DNA of 13,290 bases from HGM04593 sp964512955 (lineage in GTDB: Bacteria > Bacteroidota > Bacteroidia > Bacteroidales > Bacteroidaceae), in the NCBI GenBank assembly GCA_964512955.1, contig CAZEKX010000056.1, forward strand, positions 1 to 13,290, read 5' to 3'. The notes under the pieces were generated by a model, which did not search any database, was not told the origin of the DNA, and was given only the letters and a program-made list of their open reading frames with translations. The position numbers were made by a program, and so were the translations under genes. Positions 5,590-13,279 of the stretch are shown in pieces. Each line of letters begins with the position of its first letter. The stretch's first letter is position 1.

Positions 5590-7725
5590 TTAGAAGAACA
5601 AGTATCTGTTGTCTTCAACCTCAGCCTGCTCGTAGAGGTCGTTCATTATGAGTGATGCACTACGCTGGCCAAGCATCATCAAACTGTTTGCTTCAGCCTT
5701 TGCATTGTATGTGCTATTCTCTTTAGCATTCTTTGCTGTAAGTTTAATAACATATACACCGCCCTTGCCTTGGATAGGTGCGCTTACCTCGCCTACGTTC
5801 ATCTTTGCTGCTGCAGCACTGATAACAGGCTCGCTGCTCGATGTAACCTTTATGTATGCGGGAGATGCAAAGTTAATACGTTTTACAGCATCCTCTTTTA
5901 CATTGCTTACGCTACTGATTTCGTCGAAGTTCTTACCCTGCATGTCAGCGATAATCTTCTCGGCTTTCTTGTCTTTTATTGCTTGTGTACGCAATGAGAG
6001 TTCTATGGTCTCCATGTCTACATAACCCTTCTTGTTTACTCCTGTGAGTGCTACAACCAAAAGGTTGTCGTTGTTGCCACACTCGTAAAGGGGTGAAACT
6101 TCACCCTCTTGAGCGTCGGAGAATATCCAACGAAGTGCATTGCGTGTTCCTGCGACATTAGCGACATTGTGTGCATATGTGAAAATATTATTCTGCTCCA
6201 TTACGCGGTATCCGAACTCCTCGGCTTTGCTATTGAGGTCCTCGATATTCTTGCATGACGCAACAAACTGGCTGAACTTGTTGTATGCCTCATTGTATGT
6301 GTCGGAACTAAACTGTGTTGTACGTCTCAGTACCACTGCATTGTATTTTGTCTCGGGATTTCTTTTCTCTGTTACCATGTAGATAATTTTGTTGGGCAAT
6401 CCCTCAATAGACATTACTGCATATTGGTTGGTGTTGGCGCCGAGAAGTGTGTTTAGGAACTCAACATCGTTCTCTTGTACACGCATACCCTCGTACTGTG
6501 CCGATGTCAACCAAACCTCTTCACCCTCTTGACCATATTTCTTTGCAACCTCTTTAAAGTCGGCACCACCTTTGAGAACGTTTAGCAAACTGTCGGTAAG
6601 TGCTTGTGTTGCTGCCTCGTCTTTTGCTGCTACGTACAATACCTTGTAGCGAACAGAGTCGGCAACAGTCTCATTCGACAAATATTTGAATACGGTATAT
6701 GAGTCGTCGGACTGGTTGTAGATGGGACCTACTACCTGATTGGGTTTAATTGAGTCTAAACGTAACTGCACCTCCTCGGGGTATGCATCTTTTGCCCAAG
6801 CCAAGGGGCTATAGGGTACTGTGCTGTAAGAGATACGTGCAAGTGTTGCATAGTCGGCATTGTCAGCCTTCAAAGAGTCGGCATACTCTGCAAGTTCTTT
6901 ATGCAGTTCTGCACGGTCGGCAGGGCTGGGTGTAACCTTGTAACTTACATATTTGATGTTACGGCTCTCAGCGAGTTGTTTGTACTGCTCTTTCTGCTCG
7001 TTGTAGAGTTTCTTTATGTCAGAACTGCTTACAGAAACAGTGCTGTCTGCTATTGCTGTGTAGGGTACAGCCTTAATCTCAATATCGAATGTGTTGTTGT
7101 TCAACTCGAAGTTGTTTTTTGCAACAACGGGGTTGGCGATAATTGAGTTAACCACCAATGTCTGGTATTTGCGTGCAATAGCATTGTCTATAATGCTCTT
7201 CTCTATGAACATCCAATAGTCATAAAGACCTTGATATTGTGCCAAGAAATCCTGATTGTCCTTGTTTCTGTCATATTCACTAAGGAATTGGTTAAGAGCA
7301 TCGGCATCGAATTTTCTTGTCTGAGGATTATAGAAAGGAGTCTGTTGCAGAATGGGATCAGTACCATTCTTAATAATACTCTCAAGTTCGGCATCGGTAA
7401 CCATGAGACCCAACTTGTCTGCCTCTCTCTTAATGATTTGAGTACGAATGTATGTGTTCCATACATCATCTTTTGCTTGTGCTTGCTCTTCTTCGCTAAG
7501 AGTAGCATTGTTGCGAACGAGTTTCATGATGTTCATGTACTCCTCTACCATATCCTGGTACTCGATTGCAGAGATTTCCTCTCCATTTACTGTGCCGACA
7601 GATTGTGAACCCTGATGGGGTTGAAGTATTCTCCATGCGTCTCCGGCAATAAAAGCGAACAATGCAAGTCCCACAACTATAATGAGAAGAGGACCTGTGT
7701 TACGCAACTTTTGTAATGTGGCCAT
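5590..7725 (-). CDS. ppiD: PpiD-like membrane-anchored periplasmic foldase (SurA-N/parvulin architecture)
   Basis: This 711-residue protein is a PpiD-type chaperone with one N-terminal membrane anchor (residues 10-27, in GPLLIIVVGLALFAFIAG) and a large periplasmic part. After the anchor comes the SurA-N-like chaperone region (about 43-240, beginning GTVNGEEISAIEYQDMVEEY). Parvulin-like segments follow at about 255-350 and 358-455; the second shows the helix pattern LLNVLKGGADFKEVAKKYG. The catalytic-type motifs of active parvulins (the ARHIL histidine and the GGDLG strand) are not recognisable: the equivalent of ARHIL reads VRYKVLY. It is therefore more likely a chaperone than an active prolyl isomerase, as known for E. 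coli PpiD. It is last in the envelope gene cluster, 138 bp after the CNNM/CBS gene, with its own -7 box. Its role would be folding or quality control of exported proteins, including barrels. Confidence 0.8.
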   Translation of the reverse strand: MATLQKLRNTGPLLIIVVGLALFAFIAGDAWRILQPHQGSQSVGTVNGEEISAIEYQDMVEEYMNIMKLVRNNATLSEEEQAQAKDDVWNTYIRTQIIKREADKLGLMVTDAELESIIKNGTDPILQQTPFYNPQTRKFDADALNQFLSEYDRNKDNQDFLAQYQGLYDYWMFIEKSIIDNAIARKYQTLVVNSIIANPVVAKNNFELNNNTFDIEIKAVPYTAIADSTVSVSSSDIKKLYNEQKEQYKQLAESRNIKYVSYKVTPSPADRAELHKELAEYADSLKADNADYATLARISYSTVPYSPLAWAKDAYPEEVQLRLDSIKPNQVVGPIYNQSDDSYTVFKYLSNETVADSVRYKVLYVAAKDEAATQALTDSLLNVLKGGADFKEVAKKYGQEGEEVWLTSAQYEGMRVQENDVEFLNTLLGANTNQYAVMSIEGLPNKIIYMVTEKRNPETKYNAVVLRRTTQFSSDTYNEAYNKFSQFVASCKNIEDLNSKAEEFGYRVMEQNNIFTYAHNVANVAGTRNALRWIFSDAQEGEVSPLYECGNNDNLLVVALTGVNKKGYVDMETIELSLRTQAIKDKKAEKIIADMQGKNFDEISSVSNVKEDAVKRINFASPAYIKVTSSSEPVISAAAAKMNVGEVSAPIQGKGGVYVIKLTAKNAKENSTYNAKAEANSLMMLGQRSASLIMNDLYEQAEVEDNRYLFF

Positions 7726-7778
7726 AATTTTTTATTTTTTTATTGTTTTTATTATTTTTTCTTGCAAATCAAACGTGG

Positions 7779-7786
7779 CAAAGTTA
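7779..7786 (-). promoter_or_regulatory. -7 box (TAACTTTG) upstream of the ppiD-like gene
   Basis: On the minus strand, TAACTTTG (7786 down to 7779) perfectly matches TAnnTTTG, in the only sizeable gap of the minus-strand cluster. A start a few bases downstream would give a roughly 45-nt, very A-rich leader before the ATG at 7725. No TTTG is seen at the -33 distance. The foldase can probably be transcribed independently of the upstream genes. Confidence 0.5.
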
Positions 7787-7863
7787 CAAAAATGCTTTTA
7801 ATTTATTGCTATGTTGTAACAAAAAAATGATGCTGTGTTCTGTGCGTTGCCAATAATTTTTTC

Positions 7864-9126
7864 TTATTCCAATATTTTCAACTTGACAAGTTCAATTTTC
7901 ATGCTGCGTTGTTTTATTATGCGGAACTGAAAATTATTTATAGTGATAGTTTCGTTCAGTTGTGGGAATCGTCGGTGGTATGCAAGAATGAATCCGCCCA
8001 ATGTTTGATACTCGTCCGATTCTGGTAGTTCCAAACCAAACAGTTCGTTTATTCTTTCTACTTCGAGACGTCCCGATAGCAAATATTCGTCGTTGTCGAG
8101 TTGTTTTGCAATGTGGTTTGTGTTGTCGTGTTCGTCCTCGATGTCTCCAATAATCTCTTCTAACAGGTCCTCTAACGAAATAATTCCCGATGTGCCACCA
8201 AACTCGTCTACAACCACTGCAAGCGATTTCTTCTGTTGCATTAGTGTACGCATCAACTTTTGTGCCGGCAGGGTTTCGGGTACAATAGGCATTTTGCATA
8301 TCTTTTTCTGCCATTTGTCACCACTGCGGAATAGTTCCGATGAGTGTATGTAACCAATGATATTGTCGATATTCTCTTTATAGACAATTATCTTTGAATG
8401 TCCCGACTCAATGAACATCGATTTTAATTCCTCTATGGATGTATTAATTTCCACCGCATCTATTTCTGTACGTGGAATGTAGCAGTCGCGTACTCTTATA
8501 TCGGAAAAATCAAGCGCATTTTGAAATATCCTCACATCGTTGTCAATGGTCTCTTCTTCCTCTTTTGCATTCTCTATACTGCTTTGTATAAGATTGTTTA
8601 GTTCATTTTTGCTGAATGTTGTGTCGCGAACCTCTTTACCAATCTTTATACTGAATATTCGCAATATGAGACACGATAACCATGTTGTGAAACGTGCCAA
8701 CGGATAGAGCAATATATATATGGGATACATTAATACTCCAAAACGTTTTAATGCACCGTTGGGGTTTATTCTAAATACCGCTTTTGGAATAAATTCACCT
8801 GTGAATATTATTATTATTGTAGAAATTACAGTTTCTAAAATAAGATGTATCGAAGCACTCTGTGTTATATTCTCTAACGGTGCGGCAAGCAGTTTTGCCA
8901 TCAACATACCATATATAACCAGGACAATGTTGTTGCCAACCAGCAGACTCGATACAAAATTATTACTGTTGGAGTAGTATCTGTTTATAACATACGATGT
9001 TATTGTTCTGCCATTAAGGTCGATACCCATGAGCAATTTGTTTGATGCCACAAAGGCTATCTCCATACCTGAAAATAGTGCAGAAAAGAGAATGGTTATT
9101 ATTAGAAATAATATTGTTGTTGTCAT
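7864..9126 (-). CDS. CNNM/CBS/CorC-family membrane protein (hemolysin-like)
   Basis: A 420-residue inner-membrane protein with the standard three-part layout. It has an N-terminal CNNM (DUF21) transmembrane domain at about 1-165, with hydrophobic helices near 3-20, 58-80, 97-112 and 130-158. A cytosolic CBS pair lies at about 205-332, with RDCYIPRTEIDAVE and the hallmark VVDEFGGTSGIISLEDLLEE (306-325). A C-terminal CorC/HlyC domain covers about 345-418. Characterised relatives are linked to magnesium efflux or sodium-dependent magnesium transport; the hemolysin label is historical. In gliding Bacteroidetes a relative is named GldE, but no other gliding gene is present here. The gene starts 18 bp after lptC, which implies co-transcription. 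Its position between lptC and a foldase suggests a link to envelope homeostasis, but the substrate cannot be told from sequence. Confidence 0.85.
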   Translation of the reverse strand: MTTTILFLIITILFSALFSGMEIAFVASNKLLMGIDLNGRTITSYVINRYYSNSNNFVSSLLVGNNIVLVIYGMLMAKLLAAPLENITQSASIHLILETVISTIIIIFTGEFIPKAVFRINPNGALKRFGVLMYPIYILLYPLARFTTWLSCLILRIFSIKIGKEVRDTTFSKNELNNLIQSSIENAKEEEETIDNDVRIFQNALDFSDIRVRDCYIPRTEIDAVEINTSIEELKSMFIESGHSKIIVYKENIDNIIGYIHSSELFRSGDKWQKKICKMPIVPETLPAQKLMRTLMQQKKSLAVVVDEFGGTSGIISLEDLLEEIIGDIEDEHDNTNHIAKQLDNDEYLLSGRLEVERINELFGLELPESDEYQTLGGFILAYHRRFPQLNETITINNFQFRIIKQRSMKIELVKLKILE

Positions 9127-9144
9127 TGTTCTTAGAAACGGTTA

Positions 9145-9729
9145 CTATTCCTCGATAGGGAAAATTCCCTCGGTGTTTAGTATTTGCCATTTTGTAAGGC
9201 TTTGGTTTGAATTGAAACCGCGTCCTTCTGTTATTTGTTCCTGTTGTTCTATTTTTATATAACTGTCGGAGTATATATATCCACTATCTTGGTCCCAATA
9301 GAGCATGTCGGTATAGAACTTTTCTCCTTTTTGGTTTTCTATGTATACATTACCAATGAGTTGCCATAGTTCAGCCTTTGAAAAGAAATATGCAGTGTCG
9401 CACGATAGGGTTGCTTCAACCTGCATCTCTTTATCATATTTTTCCAGATATGCTCCTTTTTCGAATGCCCAATAGGGTGGATTGCGTTTCTCGAACATGA
9501 GCCACTCCTCGGCATCTATCTTGTAACTTATACGTCCGGAATCGCTTATAAGTGTTGAAACACCGTATGTACTTATAACCGATATTGAGTCGGGGGATTC
9601 CAACGGTGCTGTTATATGTTTTTTACTGTCGTTGCAGGAAAAAAGAAAAAACAGTACAACAATTGCCAATCCGGCAATTGTTGTACTTGTATTGTGAATG
9701 TTTTTATTATCTGATTGTAGTTGTTTCAT
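9145..9729 (-). CDS. lptC: LptC, lipopolysaccharide export periplasmic bridge protein
   Basis: A 194-residue protein similar in length to E. coli LptC (191). The N terminus has a single hydrophobic segment (residues 17-31, TIAGLAIVVLFFLFS) ending at Cys32, so it may be lipid-anchored, although the residue two before the Cys (Phe) is unusual for a lipobox. The rest is beta-rich with the Bacteroidetes LptC/OstA-like pattern: YKIDAEEWLMFEK, then YLEKYDKEMQVEATLSCDTAYF, and WQLIGNVYIENQKGEKFYTD. LptC links the LptB2FG transporter to LptA and passes LPS across the periplasm. The ATG at 9729 lies 23 bp inside the end of the TPR gene, so the two are translationally close. A perfect terminator-like hairpin and U-tract lie within codons 15-31. 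No lptA or lptB is in this window. Confidence 0.85.
   Translation of the reverse strand: MKQLQSDNKNIHNTSTTIAGLAIVVLFFLFSCNDSKKHITAPLESPDSISVISTYGVSTLISDSGRISYKIDAEEWLMFEKRNPPYWAFEKGAYLEKYDKEMQVEATLSCDTAYFFSKAELWQLIGNVYIENQKGEKFYTDMLYWDQDSGYIYSDSYIKIEQQEQITEGRGFNSNQSLTKWQILNTEGIFPIEE
9639..9687 (-). terminator. Intrinsic terminator-like hairpin embedded in the lptC membrane-segment codons
   Basis: On the minus strand a perfect 15-bp stem (9687-9673 with 9667-9653) with a 5-nt loop is followed, after one G, by a tract with 12 T in 13 bases (9651-9639). The stem spans lptC codons 15-26 and the T-tract encodes Phe-Phe-Leu-Phe at 27-30. It begins 20 nt after the TPR gene stop codon. It has every sequence feature of an intrinsic terminator, yet sits inside the open reading frame. 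Confidence 0.6.
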
Positions 9730-11134
9730 TTATCCAACTGCCAATGGTTATTTTTGTTCCGTTTGTCAATCCTCTCATGAAGAGGTCCTCCTTAGAGGGT
9801 GTACATGCCGAATACGATGCAATGAGTTTGTTTGCCTCCTTTTGCACTGTGGGGTCTATTGCTTTTGCACGTTGCAATTTGTCTATTGCCGCAAAATAAA
9901 CACATCCGTTCTTCACATTGTCGTCGCTCCAGTTGGGTGCAGCTGCGTAGCACTGTGCAATAAGGATGTATGGGTCTCCGAACTTAGAGTTCAAAGATAT
10001 TGCACGTTGAGCATAGGTGCGTGCTTTTGCGTACTGTTTCTGGCTGAAGTATACCTGGCCAACCTTGTAGCACAACTCGGCTTTGTTGGTAACACTGGTC
10101 TCAAGTTCAATAGCCTGGTCGAATAGTTCGAGTGCCTTGTCAATATCGCCTCTCTTGAAATAACGGAAACCGCAACCCATGGCTGCTTTTGATGTAGGTT
10201 CTATTGCCAATGCATATTCCGACGCAGTGAGATAAGCATCTTGGTCGGTACATTTAAGCATACTCATTACTGCGATAACCTTGTTCAGATATGTGATATC
10301 GTCTTTGTGTGCATCTATGCTGTTTGCATAAATATTGTTCAGGTCCTCGCATGATGCAGCACCACTGTTAATGAAGTATGCATCTATGTTGCTACGTGCA
10401 ATACGTGCTTGGTCAATCTGCTTGCCAACTTGCTGTGCTTTTATACTGTCGTTGGGGTCTTGCAACTCCTGATATTTCTGGTTATAGTTCTCGATGTTTG
10501 CATTATATTTATCGAGTACCTCTACAATGTAAACCGATGCATCCAAGTAGTCCTGAATAATCTGCTCGCCATGTTGTTGAGGATTCTTCTTGTATTGCAT
10601 TGCAGAGTATTTCATGAATTGTTGGGTTACGTAGTACTCAGACATTCCCTTTTCTAATGACACAGACTGTGCAAGCATGTTGTAAGCGGAATCGGCATTG
10701 GCATTAGGGATATATTTAATGTAGTCCATTACTTTTTTACCAATGATGTTACCCATGGACAATTTACTCTTTGTAAGTCCCTGCAATTTGTCGAGGTACT
10801 TTATCTGCTGGTCGTAGACACTCATGAGTTCACTGATGTACTCATTTTTCTTCTGTTCATCGGTTGTTTTTGCAATTAGGTTCTTTAACAGTGTGGGACC
10901 ATGATAGTAAAGGTTTACACTTGCCAAAGGATAGTTTGTGAATACTTCTTTCCAGTAGGGATAAGCAATGTCGTATGATTTGTTTTTAAGGTTTACAGTG
11001 TAGTTACTGATGTTGTTAATACAGTTGATACTGTCCTCTTCGGTTAAACCATAGCGCTTGTCGTTTACAATACCGTGTTGAGCAAATGCGCACAACGATA
11101 CAAATGCGAATAGTGTTAAAATGCTTCTTTTCAT
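9707..11134 (-). CDS. Exported tetratricopeptide-repeat protein of unknown function
   Basis: A 475-residue protein with a clear signal peptide (residues 1-19, MKRSILTLFAFVSLCAFAQ). The body is almost entirely helical. An N-terminal region (about 30-290) has degenerate helical repeats and a Lys/Gln-rich, coiled-coil-like stretch around 200-250. Clear TPR units lie at about 317-345 (FRYFKRGDIDKALELFDQAI) and 352-385 (YKVGQVYFSQKQYAKARTYA), with a partial one to about 428. The last 30 residues, TPSKEDLFMRGL to WINETTTIR, form a separate compact tail. It is presumably a periplasmic scaffold. It sits 19 bp after the barrel gene and overlaps lptC by 23 bp, so a role in outer-membrane or LPS assembly is an inference from context. 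The start is the ATG before the signal peptide. Confidence 0.8.
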   Translation of the reverse strand: MKRSILTLFAFVSLCAFAQHGIVNDKRYGLTEEDSINCINNISNYTVNLKNKSYDIAYPYWKEVFTNYPLASVNLYYHGPTLLKNLIAKTTDEQKKNEYISELMSVYDQQIKYLDKLQGLTKSKLSMGNIIGKKVMDYIKYIPNANADSAYNMLAQSVSLEKGMSEYYVTQQFMKYSAMQYKKNPQQHGEQIIQDYLDASVYIVEVLDKYNANIENYNQKYQELQDPNDSIKAQQVGKQIDQARIARSNIDAYFINSGAASCEDLNNIYANSIDAHKDDITYLNKVIAVMSMLKCTDQDAYLTASEYALAIEPTSKAAMGCGFRYFKRGDIDKALELFDQAIELETSVTNKAELCYKVGQVYFSQKQYAKARTYAQRAISLNSKFGDPYILIAQCYAAAPNWSDDNVKNGCVYFAAIDKLQRAKAIDPTVQKEANKLIASYSACTPSKEDLFMRGLTNGTKITIGSWINETTTIR

Positions 11135-11153
11135 GATATTAGATTATATTATT

Positions 11154-12422
11154 TTATTTTACCTTTATCTTGTTGAACCAACTCTCATTAAATGTTATTC
11201 CTATATTTACTCTCAGATATGTCTCTTCAATCATTCCGGCACTTTTGGGCTTCATGTGTATGAATTGTCCCGAAAGGTGTAACATGGAACGAGCGTTATA
11301 GTTGTTTCTTATTGGAATGGAGAATCCTATGCTTGCTCCGTACTCCTCACAACCGTTTTTGCCGTTTACTTCGGTATATGGCTGTGCATAGTAGAGACCT
11401 GCACGGTAGTTCATCATCTTTAGAATGTTGCGCGATATTCTGTTGGGGGAGTATTCTGCTCCCAATGATATCTTACTACGGTTTATACCTTTGTCATCCC
11501 CAAAGAAGTCCGAAGAACCCCAACCTTGGTATGTGTAGTCGGCGCCAAAGCGCCAGTGTGTTCCATAGTTGTAAATTACTCCTAAACCAAAGGTGTGAGG
11601 TATCTTAAATCCATCTTTAATTCTTATGGTATCGCTACTTCCGCTTTCAATGGTACCGTTTGTGAGTGTATGCTCTACGATATATGCATCGGCATTCAGG
11701 TTATGTCCCAACGAGTACACAGCACCAATTGTCATCGAGTTCTTGTCGTTGAATCGGGTGTTGTATTGAACACCAAAATCGAGTTTGTAACTCGCAACGT
11801 CTATGTTGTAGTAACGTGCTCTGCTGCGTGCATTTGCATCGTCGCCTATTGTGCTGCTGATAGTGTGCGATATGTCTCCGTATAGGTACGATGCGGTTAA
11901 ACCCAAAGAGAAATCCTTGAACGGACTCCATCCCATTGCAATGTAGGGTTGATACATTCCACCTGTGCCATTGTAACTGTTTATACTGTTTCTGTGCTCA
12001 TCTATCTTGCTGGTGTTGCTGAATGAATAACCTACATTGGAGTAGGGCATGACACCCAAACTTAGACCAAGTCCCTTGCGTATACGGAACTCCATTGCCA
12101 AATAGTCGAAACCTGCATTGTGGGCATTTATCTTTTTGCCATTCTCTTTGAAGTTTACATTCTGCAACGAAAAACCCGCTTCAAAAAGCATTGTAAGTGA
12201 GTCAATTTCGGAAATAGATGCAGGGTTCAGAAGGTTTATATAACTATTACAGCGCAGAGCATAACCTAAACCTCCCATCTGTCGGTTAATACCTAAATTT
12301 TGATCTGATAATATTCCTAAGCCGTATCGCGAATAGGGTGAATTGATACCGTTGTCGGCAGATACACCGATAACGATAACAAGGAGTGTGAGAATCGTGA
12401 GTAGTCTCTTATTTAATGCCAT
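11154..12422 (-). CDS. Conserved Bacteroidetes outer-membrane beta-barrel protein (SPYSRYGLG family)
   Basis: A 422-residue predicted outer-membrane barrel. Residues 1-22 are a signal peptide (likely cleavage VSA/D). The mature N terminus carries SPYSRYGLG (28-36) followed by a Gly-rich stretch (RQMGGLGYAL) and NPAS (66-69), a layout reminiscent of the FadL/PorV-type barrel superfamily. Alternating hydrophobic strands with aromatic ends continue to the C terminus (for example TFGLGVIYNYGTHWRFGADY and GASIGFSIPIRNNYNARSML). The final strand ends in IGITFNESWFNKIKVK rather than in a terminal Phe. The ATG at 12422 overlaps the end of coaX by 14 bp, implying translational coupling, and the TPR gene follows after 19 bp. 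The substrate and function are unknown; lipid or hydrophobic-compound handling is one possibility from the superfamily resemblance only. Confidence 0.75.
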   Translation of the reverse strand: MALNKRLLTILTLLVIVIGVSADNGINSPYSRYGLGILSDQNLGINRQMGGLGYALRCNSYINLLNPASISEIDSLTMLFEAGFSLQNVNFKENGKKINAHNAGFDYLAMEFRIRKGLGLSLGVMPYSNVGYSFSNTSKIDEHRNSINSYNGTGGMYQPYIAMGWSPFKDFSLGLTASYLYGDISHTISSTIGDDANARSRARYYNIDVASYKLDFGVQYNTRFNDKNSMTIGAVYSLGHNLNADAYIVEHTLTNGTIESGSSDTIRIKDGFKIPHTFGLGVIYNYGTHWRFGADYTYQGWGSSDFFGDDKGINRSKISLGAEYSPNRISRNILKMMNYRAGLYYAQPYTEVNGKNGCEEYGASIGFSIPIRNNYNARSMLHLSGQFIHMKPKSAGMIEETYLRVNIGITFNESWFNKIKVK

Positions 12423-13137
12423 GTTCTGTTAAAATTCTATTAAGTCCTTTCGCAACAAGCAATTTATCGGCAAAGATGCGATTTTTTATGTTATAAATCA
12501 ATGTTTTTTCGTCTCCTCCCGTTAAAAAAACCAAAACATCGGGATATTTTCCGCGTATTTCGTTTATATAACCGTCTATTTCGTGGCAAATACCTTGTAT
12601 TACCCCACTGCGTATGGCTGTTTCAGTGTCATATCCGAGTGATGGAACTTCTCCCTCTTTTTTTACAAACGGTAGTTTGTCGGTTAAATTGTGCAATGCT
12701 GTAAGGCGCATTTTTACTCCGGGGGAAATGTTGCCTCCTAAATAACAACCCTCAGCATCTACAAAGTCTATTGTAATGGCACTGCCTGCATCAATTATCA
12801 ACAGGTTATGTCCGGGCGCCTCGCTAAGTGCACCAATTGCCGCAGCCAATCTGTCGCTACCCAATGTTTCCGGTGTACGGTACTTTATATTTAAAGGCAT
12901 TTGGGTATTACTTGAAAACCAAATGACCTTGTCGCATAGGTTCTCTATATATTCCTTTTGCTCCTTGTCGAGCGTTACCACCGATGAAATAATCACCCCT
13001 TTTATTTCGAATTGCTTTGCATATTCATCGATGAAACCAAAAGAACTGCCTTCGCGTCTTCCTTTGAAAATAAGGTCTTTACCTTTAAAAAAGAAGAATT
13101 TGGTACTGTTGTTCCCTATGTCTATTATCAGGTTCAA
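12409..13137 (-). CDS. coaX: Type III pantothenate kinase
   Basis: A 242-residue CoaX enzyme, phosphorylating pantothenate with ATP in the first step of coenzyme A synthesis in the cytosol. It has the ASKHA-fold motifs: DIGNNSTK (6-13, phosphate 1), RTPETLGSDRLAA (87-99, pantothenate/dimer loop), DAGSAITID (116-124, phosphate 2), GGNISPGVKMR (134-144), LTGGD (205-209, adenosine region) and the final GLNRIL. Length fits the family (about 240-260). I chose the TTG at 13137, giving MNLIIDIGN as in other CoaX proteins. An upstream in-frame TTG at 13164 would add nine residues, but it lies inside a perfect TAnnTTTG -7 box, so it should not be transcribed. It is the first gene of the minus-strand envelope cluster and overlaps the next gene by 14 bp. 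Type III kinases are not inhibited by CoA. Confidence 0.92.
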   Translation of the reverse strand: MNLIIDIGNNSTKFFFFKGKDLIFKGRREGSSFGFIDEYAKQFEIKGVIISSVVTLDKEQKEYIENLCDKVIWFSSNTQMPLNIKYRTPETLGSDRLAAAIGALSEAPGHNLLIIDAGSAITIDFVDAEGCYLGGNISPGVKMRLTALHNLTDKLPFVKKEGEVPSLGYDTETAIRSGVIQGICHEIDGYINEIRGKYPDVLVFLTGGDEKTLIYNIKNRIFADKLLVAKGLNRILTEHGIK

Positions 13138-13161
13138 ATCTTTCTCTCTGTAAAATTTTCG

Positions 13162-13169
13162 CAAAGATA
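13162..13169 (-). promoter_or_regulatory. -7 box (TATCTTTG) of the coaX operon
   Basis: On the minus strand TATCTTTG (13169 down to 13162) is a perfect TAnnTTTG match, 24 bp before the chosen TTG start of coaX. A start about 5-8 bases downstream would leave a short leader of under 20 nt. No clean TTTG is found at the -33 position. It is the only promoter seen for the coaX-barrel-TPR-lptC series. Confidence 0.6.
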
Positions 13170-13271
13170 GCCATTTTCTCGTAAATAAAGGATAAAAGTT
13201 TTATTATTCTTGAACAATTTAAATTTCTTGTAAAACCCGCAGAGTCAACCAGCAAGTGCAACATTACGAAA

Positions 13272-13279
13272 TAAATTTG
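13272..13279 (+). promoter_or_regulatory. Possible plus-strand -7 box (TAAATTTG) at the window edge
   Basis: TAAATTTG matches TAnnTTTG on the plus strand in the non-coding stretch upstream of coaX, and could drive a divergent gene beyond the window. No TTTG lies 19 bp upstream and the DNA is A/T-rich, so a chance match is quite possible. Confidence 0.2.

Noticed and set aside
5648..6025. Plus-strand frames of up to 125 codons opposite the ppiD-like gene (also 7231-7608)
   Set aside because: They lie antisense within a well-supported gene; their hydrophobic character is what the complement of this coding sequence yields.
7864..9126. Reading the CNNM/CBS gene as gliding protein GldE or as a true hemolysin
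   Set aside because: No other gliding or type IX secretion gene is nearby, and the hemolysin name in this family is historical; only the domain layout is supported.
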